64,000 nucleotides of DNA from Christiangramia gaetbulicola (GTDB lineage Bacteria > Bacteroidota > Bacteroidia > Flavobacteriales > Flavobacteriaceae). Below are positions 9,467 through 18,576 of the stretch, one piece after another. A model generated the notes under the pieces. That model had not been told where the DNA came from. It worked only from the letters and a program-made list of their open reading frames with translations, and ran no database searches. The stretch's first letter is position 1, and each line of letters begins with the position of its first letter. The translations under genes were made by a program, and so were the position numbers. The stretch covers positions 434,001 through 498,000 of the forward strand of contig NZ_QBKQ01000002.1 in NCBI RefSeq assembly GCF_003054225.1, read 5' to 3'.

Positions 9467-9895
9467 ATGAAAAATATTATTTATATAGCGCTGCTCGCTC
9501 TGTTCGTTTACAGTTGCGGTTCCAGTGGTGGCAGAAATTTCCCTTCAGACAAGATCGCGAATTCTAAAAATGATACGGTAAGGATCGCGAACGATAGCCT
9601 GGAATACGAGATCATTATAATTGAACCCGGATTCAATCTTTTCATAAATTCCTACGCAAGGCCTAGAGGTTATTACTCCCTGCCTTTCCTAGAAAACAAA
9701 AATCAGTTCCTTGTTACAGAATATAACCAAAGAGTAAGGCAGCCACAGATCTTTAATCCAGATCTTTACCTGAATGAAATAAATTATGATCCCAGTATAG
9801 ATTATGGCTACGAGGTGAATTATTTATTATATAATTACTTTGTATACTTCAGTAGACATTACAATCAGCGATTTAGTGTACCCACAAGAATTTGA
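9467..9895 (+). CDS. DUF6146 family lipoprotein
   Basis: This 142-residue protein has a lipoprotein signal peptide with lipobox FVYSC (C17), so it should be lipidated and held in the inner or outer membrane. The conserved middle, EPGFNLFINSYARPRGYYS, with the Asn- and Tyr-rich C-terminus (NYLLYNYFVYFSRHYNQRF), matches the Bacteroidota family DUF6146. No function is known. It lies 38 bases after the DUF937 gene. Its 3' end overlaps a very good promoter for the following gene. Confidence 0.8.
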   Translation: MKNIIYIALLALFVYSCGSSGGRNFPSDKIANSKNDTVRIANDSLEYEIIIIEPGFNLFINSYARPRGYYSLPFLENKNQFLVTEYNQRVRQPQIFNPDLYLNEINYDPSIDYGYEVNYLLYNYFVYFSRHYNQRFSVPTRI

Positions 9896-9920
9896 TTCTT
9901 TAGTCAAATCCTTATATTTG
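9891..9920 (+). promoter_or_regulatory. Bacteroidota promoter placed directly before a start codon
   Basis: TTTG (9891-9894), 18 bases, TATATTTG (9913-9920) is a full match to the Bacteroidota sigma consensus. The ATG of the next gene is at 9925, only 4 bases after the -7 element, so a transcript from here would have essentially no leader. Confidence 0.6.
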
Positions 9921-9924
9921 CAGC

Positions 9925-10230
9925 ATGAAGAAATTGAAAGACCGCTGGGGAATAGATTCTAATTGGCAATTATGTATCATTTTTCTTGTATTTGCTATCA
10001 CCGGATCTACGGCAGCAAAACTTGCGAGTCCTGTGGTAAGCCTTTTAGGAATAGATGCTGAAACGAGTCACTGGGCAGTTTACTGGTTCTTAAGAATCGT
10101 TCTAATATTTCCAATTTACCAGGTATTGTTGGTCTGCTTTGGGTGGATCTTCGGTCAGTTTCAATTTTTCTGGGCATTCGAAAAGAAAATGCTTTCCAGA
10201 ATGGGATTATCTAAAGTTTTCAAAATATAA
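9925..10230 (+). CDS. DUF6787 family small membrane protein
   Basis: This 101-residue protein has two hydrophobic segments (about residues 16-38 and 50-80). The motif WGIDSNWQLCIIFLVFAITG and the middle WAVYWFLRIVLIFPIYQ followed by VLLVCFGWIFGQF place it in a flavobacterial inner-membrane family (DUF6787) of unknown function. The C-terminus is basic and probably cytoplasmic. The next gene begins 3 bases after its stop. A consensus promoter ends 4 bases before its ATG. Confidence 0.75.
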   Translation: MKKLKDRWGIDSNWQLCIIFLVFAITGSTAAKLASPVVSLLGIDAETSHWAVYWFLRIVLIFPIYQVLLVCFGWIFGQFQFFWAFEKKMLSRMGLSKVFKI

Positions 10231-10233
10231 GAT

Positions 10234-10551
10234 TTGAAGATCCTGAAAAACATATTCTTTATTTGCTCGGCAGTTTTGATACTGCTTCCGGGTATCGTTA
10301 GTTTTTCACATATTTTCTCTGAACATAGCCATAAACTATGTGATAATTATGCAGAACACCACTATCACCTAAAATCTATAGATTGTGATCTGCATAAGTT
10401 CAATAAAAAATCTGTCTACACCTTTATATTCACAGATTATTCCCTAGTTTCAGAAGTAACTGAAGTAAAGGAAAAATTCGATTACTACTCATTTTTAAAT
10501 GATTATGAGCCTCTACATTTTGATCTAAGAGGACCTCCATATTTTGCTTAA
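10234..10551 (+). CDS. His-rich small exported protein upstream of a TonB receptor
   Basis: This 105-residue protein begins at a TTG at 10234, 3 bases after the previous stop. Residues 1-26 are a signal peptide or membrane anchor. A His- and Cys-rich stretch follows: FSHIFSEHSHKLCDNYAEHH then YHLKSIDCDLHKF, with nine His and two Cys in about 33 residues, which suggests metal binding. The C-terminus ends FDLRGPPYFA. Small proteins of this kind often sit before TonB receptors in flavobacteria. Given the His/Glu loop in the receptor at 10600, I infer a role in zinc or other transition metal handling. No enzyme domain is seen. Confidence 0.65.
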   Translation: MKILKNIFFICSAVLILLPGIVSFSHIFSEHSHKLCDNYAEHHYHLKSIDCDLHKFNKKSVYTFIFTDYSLVSEVTEVKEKFDYYSFLNDYEPLHFDLRGPPYFA

Positions 10552-10599
10552 TTACCTTTTAGAAGAGCAAAAAAATACCAAATCATTTAAAAAATAATA

Positions 10600-12873
10600 A
10601 TGCGAAATACATTGTTAATTACACTGCTTCTTGCAGTGAATACGTTTATATATAGTCAGGATCAAATAACAGGGACTATTACCGACGCTGAAACCGGCGA
10701 ACCTATTTTTAGTGCAAATGTCTATTTTCCAAAACTGGAAAAAGGAAGTATGACCGATGTTGATGGTAAATTCAGCATTAGCAATCTACCAGAAGGAAAT
10801 TATAAGATCGTTATTTCCTCTATCGGCTACGCTACCTTGAACCAGGAGATCACGCTTCCTGCGGGAAACATTCAATTCAGCCTGCAACCTTCAGCAATAG
10901 AAATGGAAGAAGTCATCGTTTCCACACCTTTTCACCAGTTACAAAGTGAAAATGTAATGAAGGTTGATCGAAAAAGCATTTCCGAATTAAATAAAAAAGG
11001 AGCGATAAACCTTTCAGATGGAATCACTCAAATCGCCGGGGTTGAAAGTCTTACTACCGGAATCGGGATCGGAAAACCGGTAATTAGAGGTTTAAGTTCC
11101 AACAGGGTGTTAGTATATACTCAGGGAGTACGCCTGGAAAACCAACAATATGGTGATGAACATGGACTGGGAATCAGTTCAAAAGGAATTGGAAGCGTAG
11201 AGGTCATTAAAGGGCCGGCATCCTTGCTTTATGGTAGTGATGCTATAGGTGGTGTACTTTATCTCAACCCAGAAAGTTATGCCTTTGAAAATACCACCAA
11301 TGCTGAAATTGAAAGTGACTATTTCAGTAATACCAATGGATATCAGTTCAGTGGAATGGCAAAAACTTCCGGAGAAACATTAAAGTTCCTTGCCCGCGGT
11401 AGTTATGCTGCCCATAGTGATTATGAGACTGGTGATGATTATCGCGTGACCAATACTCGTTTCAATGAAAAAGACTTTAAGGCTGGGATTGGTTTCCAGG
11501 ATAACAAATACAAGGGAGATCTGCGCTATAATTTTAATCGCAGCGAAATTGGGATTCCGGAAGAATTAGGAGTTCAGTCAACAGATAAAGATCCGCTTCT
11601 ACCATACCAGGAAATAGACAATCATGTACTTAGCCTTGATAACAGGTTTTACTTCAAGAATTCCAGTATAGACTTTAAAGTTGGCTATCAGTTCAACAAT
11701 AGAAAAGAATTTGAAGAGCATCACGAAGAGCATGAAGGTGGGGAAGAACATGAAGAAGAGGAACATGAGGAAGAGCATGAGGAACACGAAGAGGGAGAAC
11801 CGGCCTTGGAGATGCACCTGGAGACCTTAAACTATAACTTTAAGTATAACCTGCCGAAAATAGGTAATTTCGAAACTATTGCCGGAGTTCAGGGAATGTA
11901 CCAGACCAATGAAAACTTTGGGGAGGAACTATTGATCCCTGATGCTACCACAGTAGATTTTGGAATATATGCCACTACTCACTATCATCTTGAAAAATGG
12001 GATTTTCAGGGTGGGCTTAGATTCGATACCAGAAACCTGGAAAGCGAAGCTTATACAGCTGAAGATGGTGATGTAATAGATGCGGTAGATCGTAATTTTA
12101 ATAGCATCAATGGTGCAATTGGAGCGAAATATCAAATAGATCAGAAATTCATTGCCAGGCTTAATCTTGCCAGTGGTTTTCGTGCTCCCAATTTATCTGA
12201 GCTAACTTCTAACGGGGCGCATCATGGTGCGAACAGGTATGAAATAGGAAATCCAGACCTGAATAATGAGCAGAATTTCCAGGTAGATCTTGCTTTTGAG
12301 TGGAGAAATAAACATTTTGAAGCCTATGTAAATGCCTTCTCTAACTCGGTAAACGATTATATTTATATAAATCCTACCGGTGAAACCATAGAGGATGATC
12401 CTGTATTTGAATATGTTCAGGATAACGCGAATTTATTTGGTGGTGAAGTTGGTTTCCATATACACCCACACCCGCTGGACTGGCTGCACCTGGAAAGCAG
12501 TTTTGAAACTGTAACTGGTAAACTGAACAATGGCAATTACCTTCCGCTAATCCCAGCAAATTCATTGACCAACACTTTTAGAGTTGAATTTGAAGAAGGA
12601 AAAGTATTTTCAGATAAATATGCTTTTATAAGGCTGAAGAATGTTTTCGATCAGAACAACTCTGGTGAGTTTGAAACAGATACTCCGGGATATGCATTAT
12701 TTGGAGCAGGATTGGGAACTAGTATCGATCTGAATAATTTTCAAGTAGACCTTAGTCTTACTGGAAATAACCTGTTTGACAGATCATATATTTCTCATTT
12801 ATCCAGGTTAAAACCTGATAATTTACAGAATATAGGCAGGAATATAATGCTCTCTGCTTCTATAAAAATCTAA
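10600..12873 (+). CDS. TonB-dependent receptor, probable transition-metal uptake (ZnuD-like)
   Basis: This 757-residue outer-membrane receptor has a signal peptide (1-20), a CarboxypepD_reg-like domain (about 21-98; TGTITDAETGEPIFSANVYF), a TonB plug (about 115-225, with GKPVIRGLSSNRVLVYTQGV and VIKGPASLLYGSDAIGGV) and a beta-barrel to the C-terminus, which ends in the expected aromatic-poor final strand. Residues about 372-405 hold a loop of Glu and His (EEHHEEHEGGEEHEEEEHEE and onward). Such loops mark ZnuD-type zinc receptors, where they capture metal at the surface. A His-rich small protein lies just upstream. Substrate is inferred, not shown; copper, cobalt or nickel are alternatives. 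Confidence 0.88.
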   Translation: MRNTLLITLLLAVNTFIYSQDQITGTITDAETGEPIFSANVYFPKLEKGSMTDVDGKFSISNLPEGNYKIVISSIGYATLNQEITLPAGNIQFSLQPSAIEMEEVIVSTPFHQLQSENVMKVDRKSISELNKKGAINLSDGITQIAGVESLTTGIGIGKPVIRGLSSNRVLVYTQGVRLENQQYGDEHGLGISSKGIGSVEVIKGPASLLYGSDAIGGVLYLNPESYAFENTTNAEIESDYFSNTNGYQFSGMAKTSGETLKFLARGSYAAHSDYETGDDYRVTNTRFNEKDFKAGIGFQDNKYKGDLRYNFNRSEIGIPEELGVQSTDKDPLLPYQEIDNHVLSLDNRFYFKNSSIDFKVGYQFNNRKEFEEHHEEHEGGEEHEEEEHEEEHEEHEEGEPALEMHLETLNYNFKYNLPKIGNFETIAGVQGMYQTNENFGEELLIPDATTVDFGIYATTHYHLEKWDFQGGLRFDTRNLESEAYTAEDGDVIDAVDRNFNSINGAIGAKYQIDQKFIARLNLASGFRAPNLSELTSNGAHHGANRYEIGNPDLNNEQNFQVDLAFEWRNKHFEAYVNAFSNSVNDYIYINPTGETIEDDPVFEYVQDNANLFGGEVGFHIHPHPLDWLHLESSFETVTGKLNNGNYLPLIPANSLTNTFRVEFEEGKVFSDKYAFIRLKNVFDQNNSGEFETDTPGYALFGAGLGTSIDLNNFQVDLSLTGNNLFDRSYISHLSRLKPDNLQNIGRNIMLSASIKI

Positions 12874-12875
12874 AA

Positions 12876-12911
12876 AAATAAAGGCTGTCATTCTCATGAC
12901 AGCCTTTATTC
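12876..12911. terminator. Bidirectional rho-independent terminator
   Basis: ATAAAGGCTGTCA (12878-12890) and TGACAGCCTTTAT (12897-12909) form a 13-bp stem with a 6-base loop. It lies between the TonB receptor gene (+) and the convergent gene ending at 12933 (-). Confidence 0.9.
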
Positions 12912-12932
12912 CATTAACTAATTAAGCAAACA

Positions 12933-13235
12933 TTAATAACTTTCTACTTTAATAACTCTAGGCCTTAATGGCTCTTTCTTCCATACATAGGTATAAAGAT
13001 ACATGAGCGTGAAAGTTGGAATAATATCGGTTCCTGGAAGGATCTCTTCAAGGAAAACCAGCACAGAGGCTATCTTCCCCTTTCTACCGGGATACATTTC
13101 ACTCATTTTCTTTGCTGCATAAGGCGCCCAGATAAGATCCAGGAACGGTCCTATAACAGGAATTGCAACTGTGGCCATACCTGCCAGATCGTAGGCAAGA
13201 CCTTTTATAAAAGTTTTATTTCTGAATATGTTCAT
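12933..13235 (-). CDS. Small membrane protein of unknown function
   Basis: This 100-residue protein has two likely membrane segments (about residues 14-35, GMATVAIPVIGPFLDLIWAP, and 55-85, VLVFLEEILPGTDIIPTFTL). The central loop YAAKKMSEMYPGRKGK is basic. I do not recognise a named family, though similar proteins with PGTDIIPTFT occur in flavobacteria. It is the last gene after msrA-folE on the minus strand, 44 bases downstream of folE, and may share that transcript. Confidence 0.7.
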   Translation of the reverse strand: MNIFRNKTFIKGLAYDLAGMATVAIPVIGPFLDLIWAPYAAKKMSEMYPGRKGKIASVLVFLEEILPGTDIIPTFTLMYLYTYVWKKEPLRPRVIKVESY

Positions 13236-13279
13236 CGCTTTGATTTTTCTTAATTAAATCAAATAAGGTGCCAAACAGG

Positions 13280-13876
13280 CTAACGCAGGTCTGAGCTGAT
13301 AAGTTTCAAGAATTCATTCCTGGTTTCTATTTCCTTAAACTGGCCACGAAAACCAGAAGTCGTGGTCGCCGAATTTTGCTTCTGAACTCCTCGCATCATC
13401 ATACACAAATGCACCGCTTCAATAACTACAGCCACTCCTCTTGGCTTTAAGGTTTTATTTAAGCATTCCAGGATATCGTTGGTAAGTCTTTCCTGAACCT
13501 GCAACCTGCGTGCGAATACGTCTACCACCCTGGGTAGTTTACTAAGCCCTACGATCTTACCGTTAGGGATATAAGCAATATGCGCTTTTCCGAAAAATGG
13601 CAGCATATGGTGTTCGCAAAGAGAATATAATTCGATGTCCTTTACTACGACCATTTCGTCATAAGTTTCTTCAAAAACTGCCTTTTTAAGGATCTCCTCA
13701 GCATCCATGGAATAGCCCTGGGTTAAAAACTGCATCGCTTTTGCGGCTCTTTCAGGAGTGTTTAAAACTCCTTCCCTATCTGGATCTTCACCAACTCCCG
13801 CAATAATCTCCTTGAAATTAGCTTTAAGACCTTGGGTAAGCTCCTTATCGTATTCCTCAATAAATTTATATGACAT
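13280..13876 (-). CDS. folE: GTP cyclohydrolase I
   Basis: FolE converts GTP to dihydroneopterin triphosphate, the first step of folate (and queuosine/biopterin-type) synthesis. The 198-residue protein carries the zinc ligands C87 and H90 ([10 protein letters not shown]) and C158 ([10 protein letters not shown]), the GTP-binding [20 protein letters not shown] and [10 protein letters not shown]. The Cys pattern marks the zinc-dependent type IA enzyme. It starts 1 base after the msrA stop, so the two genes are one operon. Confidence 0.96.
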   Translation of the reverse strand: MSYKFIEEYDKELTQGLKANFKEIIAGVGEDPDREGVLNTPERAAKAMQFLTQGYSMDAEEILKKAVFEETYDEMVVVKDIELYSLCEHHMLPFFGKAHIAYIPNGKIVGLSKLPRVVDVFARRLQVQERLTNDILECLNKTLKPRGVAVVIEAVHLCMMMRGVQKQNSATTTSGFRGQFKEIETRNEFLKLISSDLR

Positions 13877-13877
13877 T

Positions 13878-14429
13878 TTAGTTCTTGTGTTTCAGTTTAT
13901 CAGAAAATAATTTCTTTAATTTAGTGATCTTAGGATCTATAATAAATTGGCAATATGGTTGTTGCCTATGCTGATTGTAAAAATCCTGGTGTTCCTGCTC
14001 AGCGACATAAAAAGGGCCTGCCTCGGTAACCTCCGTTACTATAGGATCATCAAATGATTTTTCTTTTTCAAGTAGCTGTATAATTTCTTCTGCGGTCTTT
14101 CTTTGATGTTCATCATGATAGAATATTCCGCTTCTATATTGGGTTCCCACATCATTTTGCTGTCTGTTCAAAGTCGTTGGATCATGGGTAGCAAAGAATA
14201 CCAGCAACAACTCCTCAAATTTTATAATACTGGGATCAAATTCAATTTCTATTGCCTCGGCATGACCGGTCCTGCCGGTAATTATTTCTCTATAGGCCGG
14301 GTTTTTAATGGATCCGCCGGTAAATCCGGAAACTACCTTCTCTACTCCTTCTAATCTTTGAAAAACAGCTTCAGTACACCAAAAACATCCTCCTGCTAAA
14401 GTTGCTTTTTTCAACTTTTTATCTTCCAT
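13878..14429 (-). CDS. msrA: Peptide methionine-S-sulfoxide reductase MsrA
   Basis: MsrA reduces S-methionine sulfoxide in proteins. The 183-residue protein has the catalytic GGCFWC near residue 13-18 (C15 nucleophile), the conserved GYxGG-like [29 protein letters not shown] and the C-terminal HQDFYNQH. No signal peptide is present, so this copy repairs cytoplasmic proteins. It is the first gene of an operon with folE. Its promoter region (14430-14520) is shared with the divergent gene at 14574. Confidence 0.95.
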   Translation of the reverse strand: MEDKKLKKATLAGGCFWCTEAVFQRLEGVEKVVSGFTGGSIKNPAYREIITGRTGHAEAIEIEFDPSIIKFEELLLVFFATHDPTTLNRQQNDVGTQYRSGIFYHDEHQRKTAEEIIQLLEKEKSFDDPIVTEVTEAGPFYVAEQEHQDFYNQHRQQPYCQFIIDPKITKLKKLFSDKLKHKN

Positions 14430-14510
14430 AAATACAAATATATATTTTTGTTTAACAAATCTAACCTTTAAGTAAACAAAATAGATTCTGTTTAACTTGA
14501 TTTTATAGAA

Positions 14511-14518
14511 TAATTTTG
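14511..14518 (+). promoter_or_regulatory. Candidate -7 element for the DUF5916 gene
   Basis: TAATTTTG matches TAnnTTTG, with a near -33 element TCTG at 14487-14490 (20-base spacing). The start codon is at 14574. Confidence 0.45.
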
Positions 14519-14573
14519 TTCAGTCCTAATATCAGTAATACATTTACGCGGTTTTAAGAAATAATCTGAATCA

Positions 14574-17012
14574 ATGCCCCTAAACAGAGTTTTACCTTTT
14601 CTTCTTTTCCTGATCAGTTTCTCATTATTCTCTCAGAACATTCCTCAAAATCGGAAGATATATCATACCAAAAAAATCACTTCTGCTCCAAAAATAGATG
14701 GACTTTTAAATGAAGATATCTGGGATGAGGCGGAGTCTGCAGAGAATTTCGTAATGCTGGAGCCCGGCGATGGGGATCCTATTCCTGCTTCTCATGATAC
14801 CAGGGTTAAAATATTATTTGACAATACCGCGATCTATATCGCTGCTACCCTGCTGGAAGACGAGCCGGAAAAAGTCATGAGACAACTTACCCAAAGAGAT
14901 AATCTTAATCAATCTGAGTTTTTCCAGTTAGATCTTAATACTTATGACGACGGGGAAAACCAGACCCGCTTTATAGTTACCTCTGCCGGTACCCAGGCAG
15001 ATGCAAGATTAACCGGGAATAATGAGGACTATGGTTATAACGTGGTATGGGAATCTGCGGTCTCTCAGGACGAGCAGGGCTGGTATATTGAGATGAAGAT
15101 CCCTTATTCTGCCTTGAGGTTTCCCGAGAAGCCTGAACAGGAATGGGGAATCCAGTTCTCCAGAAGGATCACGCATTTAAACTCTACCTATGTTTGGAAC
15201 TATATAAACAAATCCCTGGGGGAGGCTTCTCAATATACGGGCTTACTGAAAGGTATTAAGAATATAGATCCACCGGTAAGGCTTAGCCTTTATCCATATA
15301 CTTCTGTAGCTGTAGATCAATTTGATTCTAATTCAGATTTCAATTTGAATGCAGGGCTGGACCTTAAATATGGCATCAACGATTCCTTTACTCTGGATAT
15401 GACCCTCGTCCCAGATTTTGGACAAACAGCCTACGATGAAGTAGAATTAAATCTGGGACCCTTTGAACAGATATTTGGAGAGAACCGGGCATTTTTTACC
15501 GAGGGTACAGAACTCTTTAATAAAGGAAATCTATTCTATTCCCGAAGGGTTGGCAGCACCCCGGTAGGCTTTAATGACGCTCAAACAGACCTGTTAGAAA
15601 ATGAAGAGATCGTAGAGAACCCGGACAAGGCAGACCTGTTGAATGCTCTTAAGATTTCCGGAAGAACAGAAAGAGGCCTGGGAATTGGATTTTTTAATGC
15701 GATCACCGATAAGGCCGAAGCCGTTTACCGCGATTCTATTACCGGTGAAACCAGGAAAAAGACAACAGAGGCTGTGGCCAATTACAATATTCTGGTGCTG
15801 GATCAGCGCTTTAATAAGAATAGTTCTATAACTCTGATCAATACTAACGTAACCAGGAATGGAAATTTCAGGGATGGGAATGTTTCGGGATTATTATTCG
15901 ATGTTTATACCAGATCCAATACTTTCAATTTTTCCGGGGAAGCTAAAATGAGTAATGTCAATCTACCCGGACAGATGAAAACTGGTTTTGCTTCCAATTT
16001 TTCATTTGAAAGAACGAAGGGAAAATTCAGGTATCGCTTTGGTCATGATTTTGCAAATGAGACCTATGATATCAACGACCTGGGAATAAACTTCACCAAT
16101 AATTACAACAATTTTTCCTGGGGCACTTCGTACCAGATCTTCGAACCACAGGGAAATTACAATTTTTATAAGATCGGTATCTATGGGCAGCATCTGCGTA
16201 GATACAGACCAGATATCACGGTGAATACCGGATTTGGTGGAGACTTCTTTGCCGTGACCAGAAAAAGGTTTGCCTTTGGTGGAGCTTTAGGTGTCAATTC
16301 TGAATTCCGTGATTTTTTCGAACCAAGAGCTAAAAATACTTATGTTACCTATAAGCCCTTCAGCGATATGAATTTCTTTGTTTCTTCAGACTATCGAAAG
16401 CAATTCGCCTATGATGTGCGCGTGAATTACGAAGAATACTTCAAATCCTCCCAGAATTATTTCAGGATAAATGTTGAGCCCCGGTTTAGATTCAGTGATA
16501 AATTCAACATGATCTATGAATTTCAGTATGCCTATCAGAATGACCGGTCCAGTTATGTAACTCAAGTTGAAAGAGATATCATTTTTGGTGAAAGAGATCA
16601 AAAAAGCATAGAAAACTCTATTAACGGAAATTATAATTTCAATACAAAACAGGGGCTTAACCTTAGTTTTAGAAATTTCTGGTCTACAGCGAGTTTCGCG
16701 GATAATGGATATACTCAACTTGGAAATAAAGGTGAGCTGAACGAATTCGATTACGAGGTAAATGAAGAAAACAATCCCAATACCAACTTCAATATCTGGA
16801 ACCTCGATCTCAGTTATCGCTGGCAATTCGCGCCGGGAAGTGAAGCAGTACTGCTTTACCGTAATTCCATCTTTAACGAAGATAAACTAAGTTCTCTGGG
16901 ATTCGACGAAAGCCTCGATAATCTCTTTGCGAGACCGGCGAGACATAATTTAAGCCTTCGTATAGTCTATTTCATAGATTATAATAACATAAAGAACTTA
17001 TTCCAGGGCTAA
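14574..17012 (+). CDS. DUF5916 outer-membrane protein with CBM9-like N-terminal domain
   Basis: This 812-residue protein has a signal peptide (1-20), a CBM9-like/DOMON beta-sandwich (about 32-225; ITSAPKIDGLLNEDIWDEAE and the following WYIEMKIPYSALRF are its hallmarks), then a DUF5916 region (about 240-812) of many amphipathic strands predicted to form an outer-membrane barrel (FFTEGTELFNKGNLFYSRR, FEPRAKNTYVTY). CBM9-like domains bind sugars in xylanases, but in this family the ligand is unknown. It is monocistronic, with no SusC/D pair or glycoside hydrolase beside it, so a polysaccharide locus is not indicated. Length fits the family. Confidence 0.85.
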   Translation: MPLNRVLPFLLFLISFSLFSQNIPQNRKIYHTKKITSAPKIDGLLNEDIWDEAESAENFVMLEPGDGDPIPASHDTRVKILFDNTAIYIAATLLEDEPEKVMRQLTQRDNLNQSEFFQLDLNTYDDGENQTRFIVTSAGTQADARLTGNNEDYGYNVVWESAVSQDEQGWYIEMKIPYSALRFPEKPEQEWGIQFSRRITHLNSTYVWNYINKSLGEASQYTGLLKGIKNIDPPVRLSLYPYTSVAVDQFDSNSDFNLNAGLDLKYGINDSFTLDMTLVPDFGQTAYDEVELNLGPFEQIFGENRAFFTEGTELFNKGNLFYSRRVGSTPVGFNDAQTDLLENEEIVENPDKADLLNALKISGRTERGLGIGFFNAITDKAEAVYRDSITGETRKKTTEAVANYNILVLDQRFNKNSSITLINTNVTRNGNFRDGNVSGLLFDVYTRSNTFNFSGEAKMSNVNLPGQMKTGFASNFSFERTKGKFRYRFGHDFANETYDINDLGINFTNNYNNFSWGTSYQIFEPQGNYNFYKIGIYGQHLRRYRPDITVNTGFGGDFFAVTRKRFAFGGALGVNSEFRDFFEPRAKNTYVTYKPFSDMNFFVSSDYRKQFAYDVRVNYEEYFKSSQNYFRINVEPRFRFSDKFNMIYEFQYAYQNDRSSYVTQVERDIIFGERDQKSIENSINGNYNFNTKQGLNLSFRNFWSTASFADNGYTQLGNKGELNEFDYEVNEENNPNTNFNIWNLDLSYRWQFAPGSEAVLLYRNSIFNEDKLSSLGFDESLDNLFARPARHNLSLRIVYFIDYNNIKNLFQG

Positions 17013-17014
17013 GC

Positions 17015-17045
17015 TTGGGGAATCTGTCTAATTTGGCTATTTTCG
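17015..17045 (+). promoter_or_regulatory. Possible promoter for the ABC ATPase gene
   Basis: TTG (17015-17017), 20 bases, TATTTTCG (17038-17045) is one mismatch from the Bacteroidota consensus. The gene starts at 17065. Confidence 0.3.
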
Positions 17046-17064
17046 GAGCACTTATTTTTCCTAA

Positions 17065-17724
17065 ATGATAATTGCCAAGAATATTCATAAATACTACGGA
17101 GACCTGCATGTGCTGAAATCTGTAGATCTTCATATCAAAAAGAGCGAGATCGTTTCTATAGTGGGTGCTTCCGGAGCCGGAAAGACTACTTTATTGCAGA
17201 TCCTGGGTACCCTGGATAGTCCCACAAAGAAGAAAAATTCTCAATTAGAAATTAACGGTACAAATATCTACGGACTTAAATCCCGTGAACTTTCTAAATT
17301 CAGAAATAAGCATATTGGATTTATTTTTCAGTTCCACCAGTTGCTTCCGGAATTTACGGCCCTGGAAAATATCTGTATCCCTGCCTTTATCCACAAGACG
17401 CCAAGGAAAGATGCCGAAAAAAGAGCGATGGAATTATTAAGCTTTCTCGGCCTTAAGAACAGGGCTTCCCATAAACCCGGGGAATTAAGTGGTGGTGAAC
17501 AGCAAAGGATCGCCGTTGCCAGAAGTCTTATCAATAATCCTGCGGTGATCTTTGCCGATGAACCTTCAGGAAACCTGGATAGTGAATCTGCGGAAAACCT
17601 TCATAAACTCTTTTTCAGGCTAAGAGATGAATTTGAACAAACCTTCGTTATTGTAACTCATAATGAGGAACTGGCAGATATGGCAGATAGAAAACTTACC
17701 ATGGTAGATGGTGAAATAGTTTAA
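17065..17724 (+). CDS. ABC transporter ATP-binding protein, LolD/MacB type
   Basis: This 219-residue ATPase has Walker [10 protein letters not shown] (residues 34-42), the signature LSGGEQQR, Walker B VIFADEP followed by SGNLD, and the switch histidine in FVIVTHNEE. The [16 protein letters not shown] block is typical of the LolD/FtsE/MacB branch, which drives lipoprotein release or export by non-translocating mechanisms. A partner permease is not adjacent; the MacB-like permease at 48614 is a possible but unproven partner. It leads a plus-strand run of genes up to 25262. Confidence 0.9.
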   Translation: MIIAKNIHKYYGDLHVLKSVDLHIKKSEIVSIVGASGAGKTTLLQILGTLDSPTKKKNSQLEINGTNIYGLKSRELSKFRNKHIGFIFQFHQLLPEFTALENICIPAFIHKTPRKDAEKRAMELLSFLGLKNRASHKPGELSGGEQQRIAVARSLINNPAVIFADEPSGNLDSESAENLHKLFFRLRDEFEQTFVIVTHNEELADMADRKLTMVDGEIV

Positions 17725-17744
17725 TTAGAAAACCCTTTCTATTC

Positions 17745-18515
17745 TTGAATAAAACTGAACTCAAAGCCTTTCTCGATTATAAAGTAGATCAATATAACAC
17801 GCCTGAATTTATAGATTCAGATCCAATACAGATCCCGCATCTGTTCAGCAAAAAAGAAGATATTGAGATCGCAGGTTTTTTAACTGCGACTATCGCCTGG
17901 GGTAACCGGAAAAGTATCCTCAACAATTCTCATAAATTAATGAACCTTATGGACATGAGTCCTTATGAGTTCGTGATGAACCACCAGGAAAACGACCTGG
18001 AGACATTCGAAGGTTTCGTACACCGTACTTTTAATTCTGACGACCTATCTTACTTTGTTAAAGCCTTACAGAACATCTACACCAATTATAGAGGCCTGGA
18101 GTCTATTTTTTCTGAAAATGCAACGAGGGACAGCCTGCAACCGGCGATACATCAATTCAAAACTATTTTTTTTGAATTAGAACATCAAAGGAGAACCGAA
18201 AAGCACGTAAGTGATCCCCTGAAAAATTCTGCGGCGAAACGCATCAATATGTTTTTAAGGTGGATGGTTAGAAGTAATGACACTGGTGTAGATTTCGGGA
18301 TCTGGAAAGACATCTCCCCTGCCCAACTTTCCTGTCCCCTCGATGTGCATTCTGGAAACGTTGCCAGGAAACTAAAACTTTTAAAAAGAAAGATGAACGA
18401 TGCTAAAGCCCTGGCAGAATTAGATCATAATTTAAGAAAAATGGACAGGCTGGATCCCGTTAAATATGACTTTGCTCTCTTTGGCCTTGGAGTCTTTGAA
18501 AAAGGGCAGTTTTAG
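17745..18515 (+). CDS. TIGR02757 family protein
   Basis: This 256-residue protein matches the conserved Bacteroidota/Spirochaete family TIGR02757 of unknown function. Conserved blocks seen are FLTATIAWGNRKSILNN near residue 45, NMFLRWMVRSNDTGVDFGIW near 168, and PLDVHSGNVARKL, a His/Asp-containing motif near 195. The start is a TTG at 17745, 20 bases after the ABC ATPase stop; no ATG is available at the N-terminus. A DNA-glycosylase-like helical fold has been suggested for related proteins, but I cannot show this here. Confidence 0.8.
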   Translation: MNKTELKAFLDYKVDQYNTPEFIDSDPIQIPHLFSKKEDIEIAGFLTATIAWGNRKSILNNSHKLMNLMDMSPYEFVMNHQENDLETFEGFVHRTFNSDDLSYFVKALQNIYTNYRGLESIFSENATRDSLQPAIHQFKTIFFELEHQRRTEKHVSDPLKNSAAKRINMFLRWMVRSNDTGVDFGIWKDISPAQLSCPLDVHSGNVARKLKLLKRKMNDAKALAELDHNLRKMDRLDPVKYDFALFGLGVFEKGQF

Positions 18516-18576
18516 ACCTTGGTAGTCTCGTTTTTTTTAGTTTTCTTTAACAAATTAAAAATCTGATATCTTATTA

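Noticed and set aside
11599-11817. Open frame antisense to the Glu/His loop of the TonB receptor
   Set aside because: It arises from the GAA/CAT-rich repeat on the other strand (Phe/Met-rich product) and has no promoter or family match.
14574-17012. Polysaccharide utilisation locus
   Set aside because: A CBM9-like domain alone is not enough: there is no SusC/SusD pair, glycoside hydrolase or hybrid sensor next to it.
17065-17724. LolCDE lipoprotein export operon
   Set aside because: Only the LolD-like ATPase is here; no permease is adjacent, so the function is left open.
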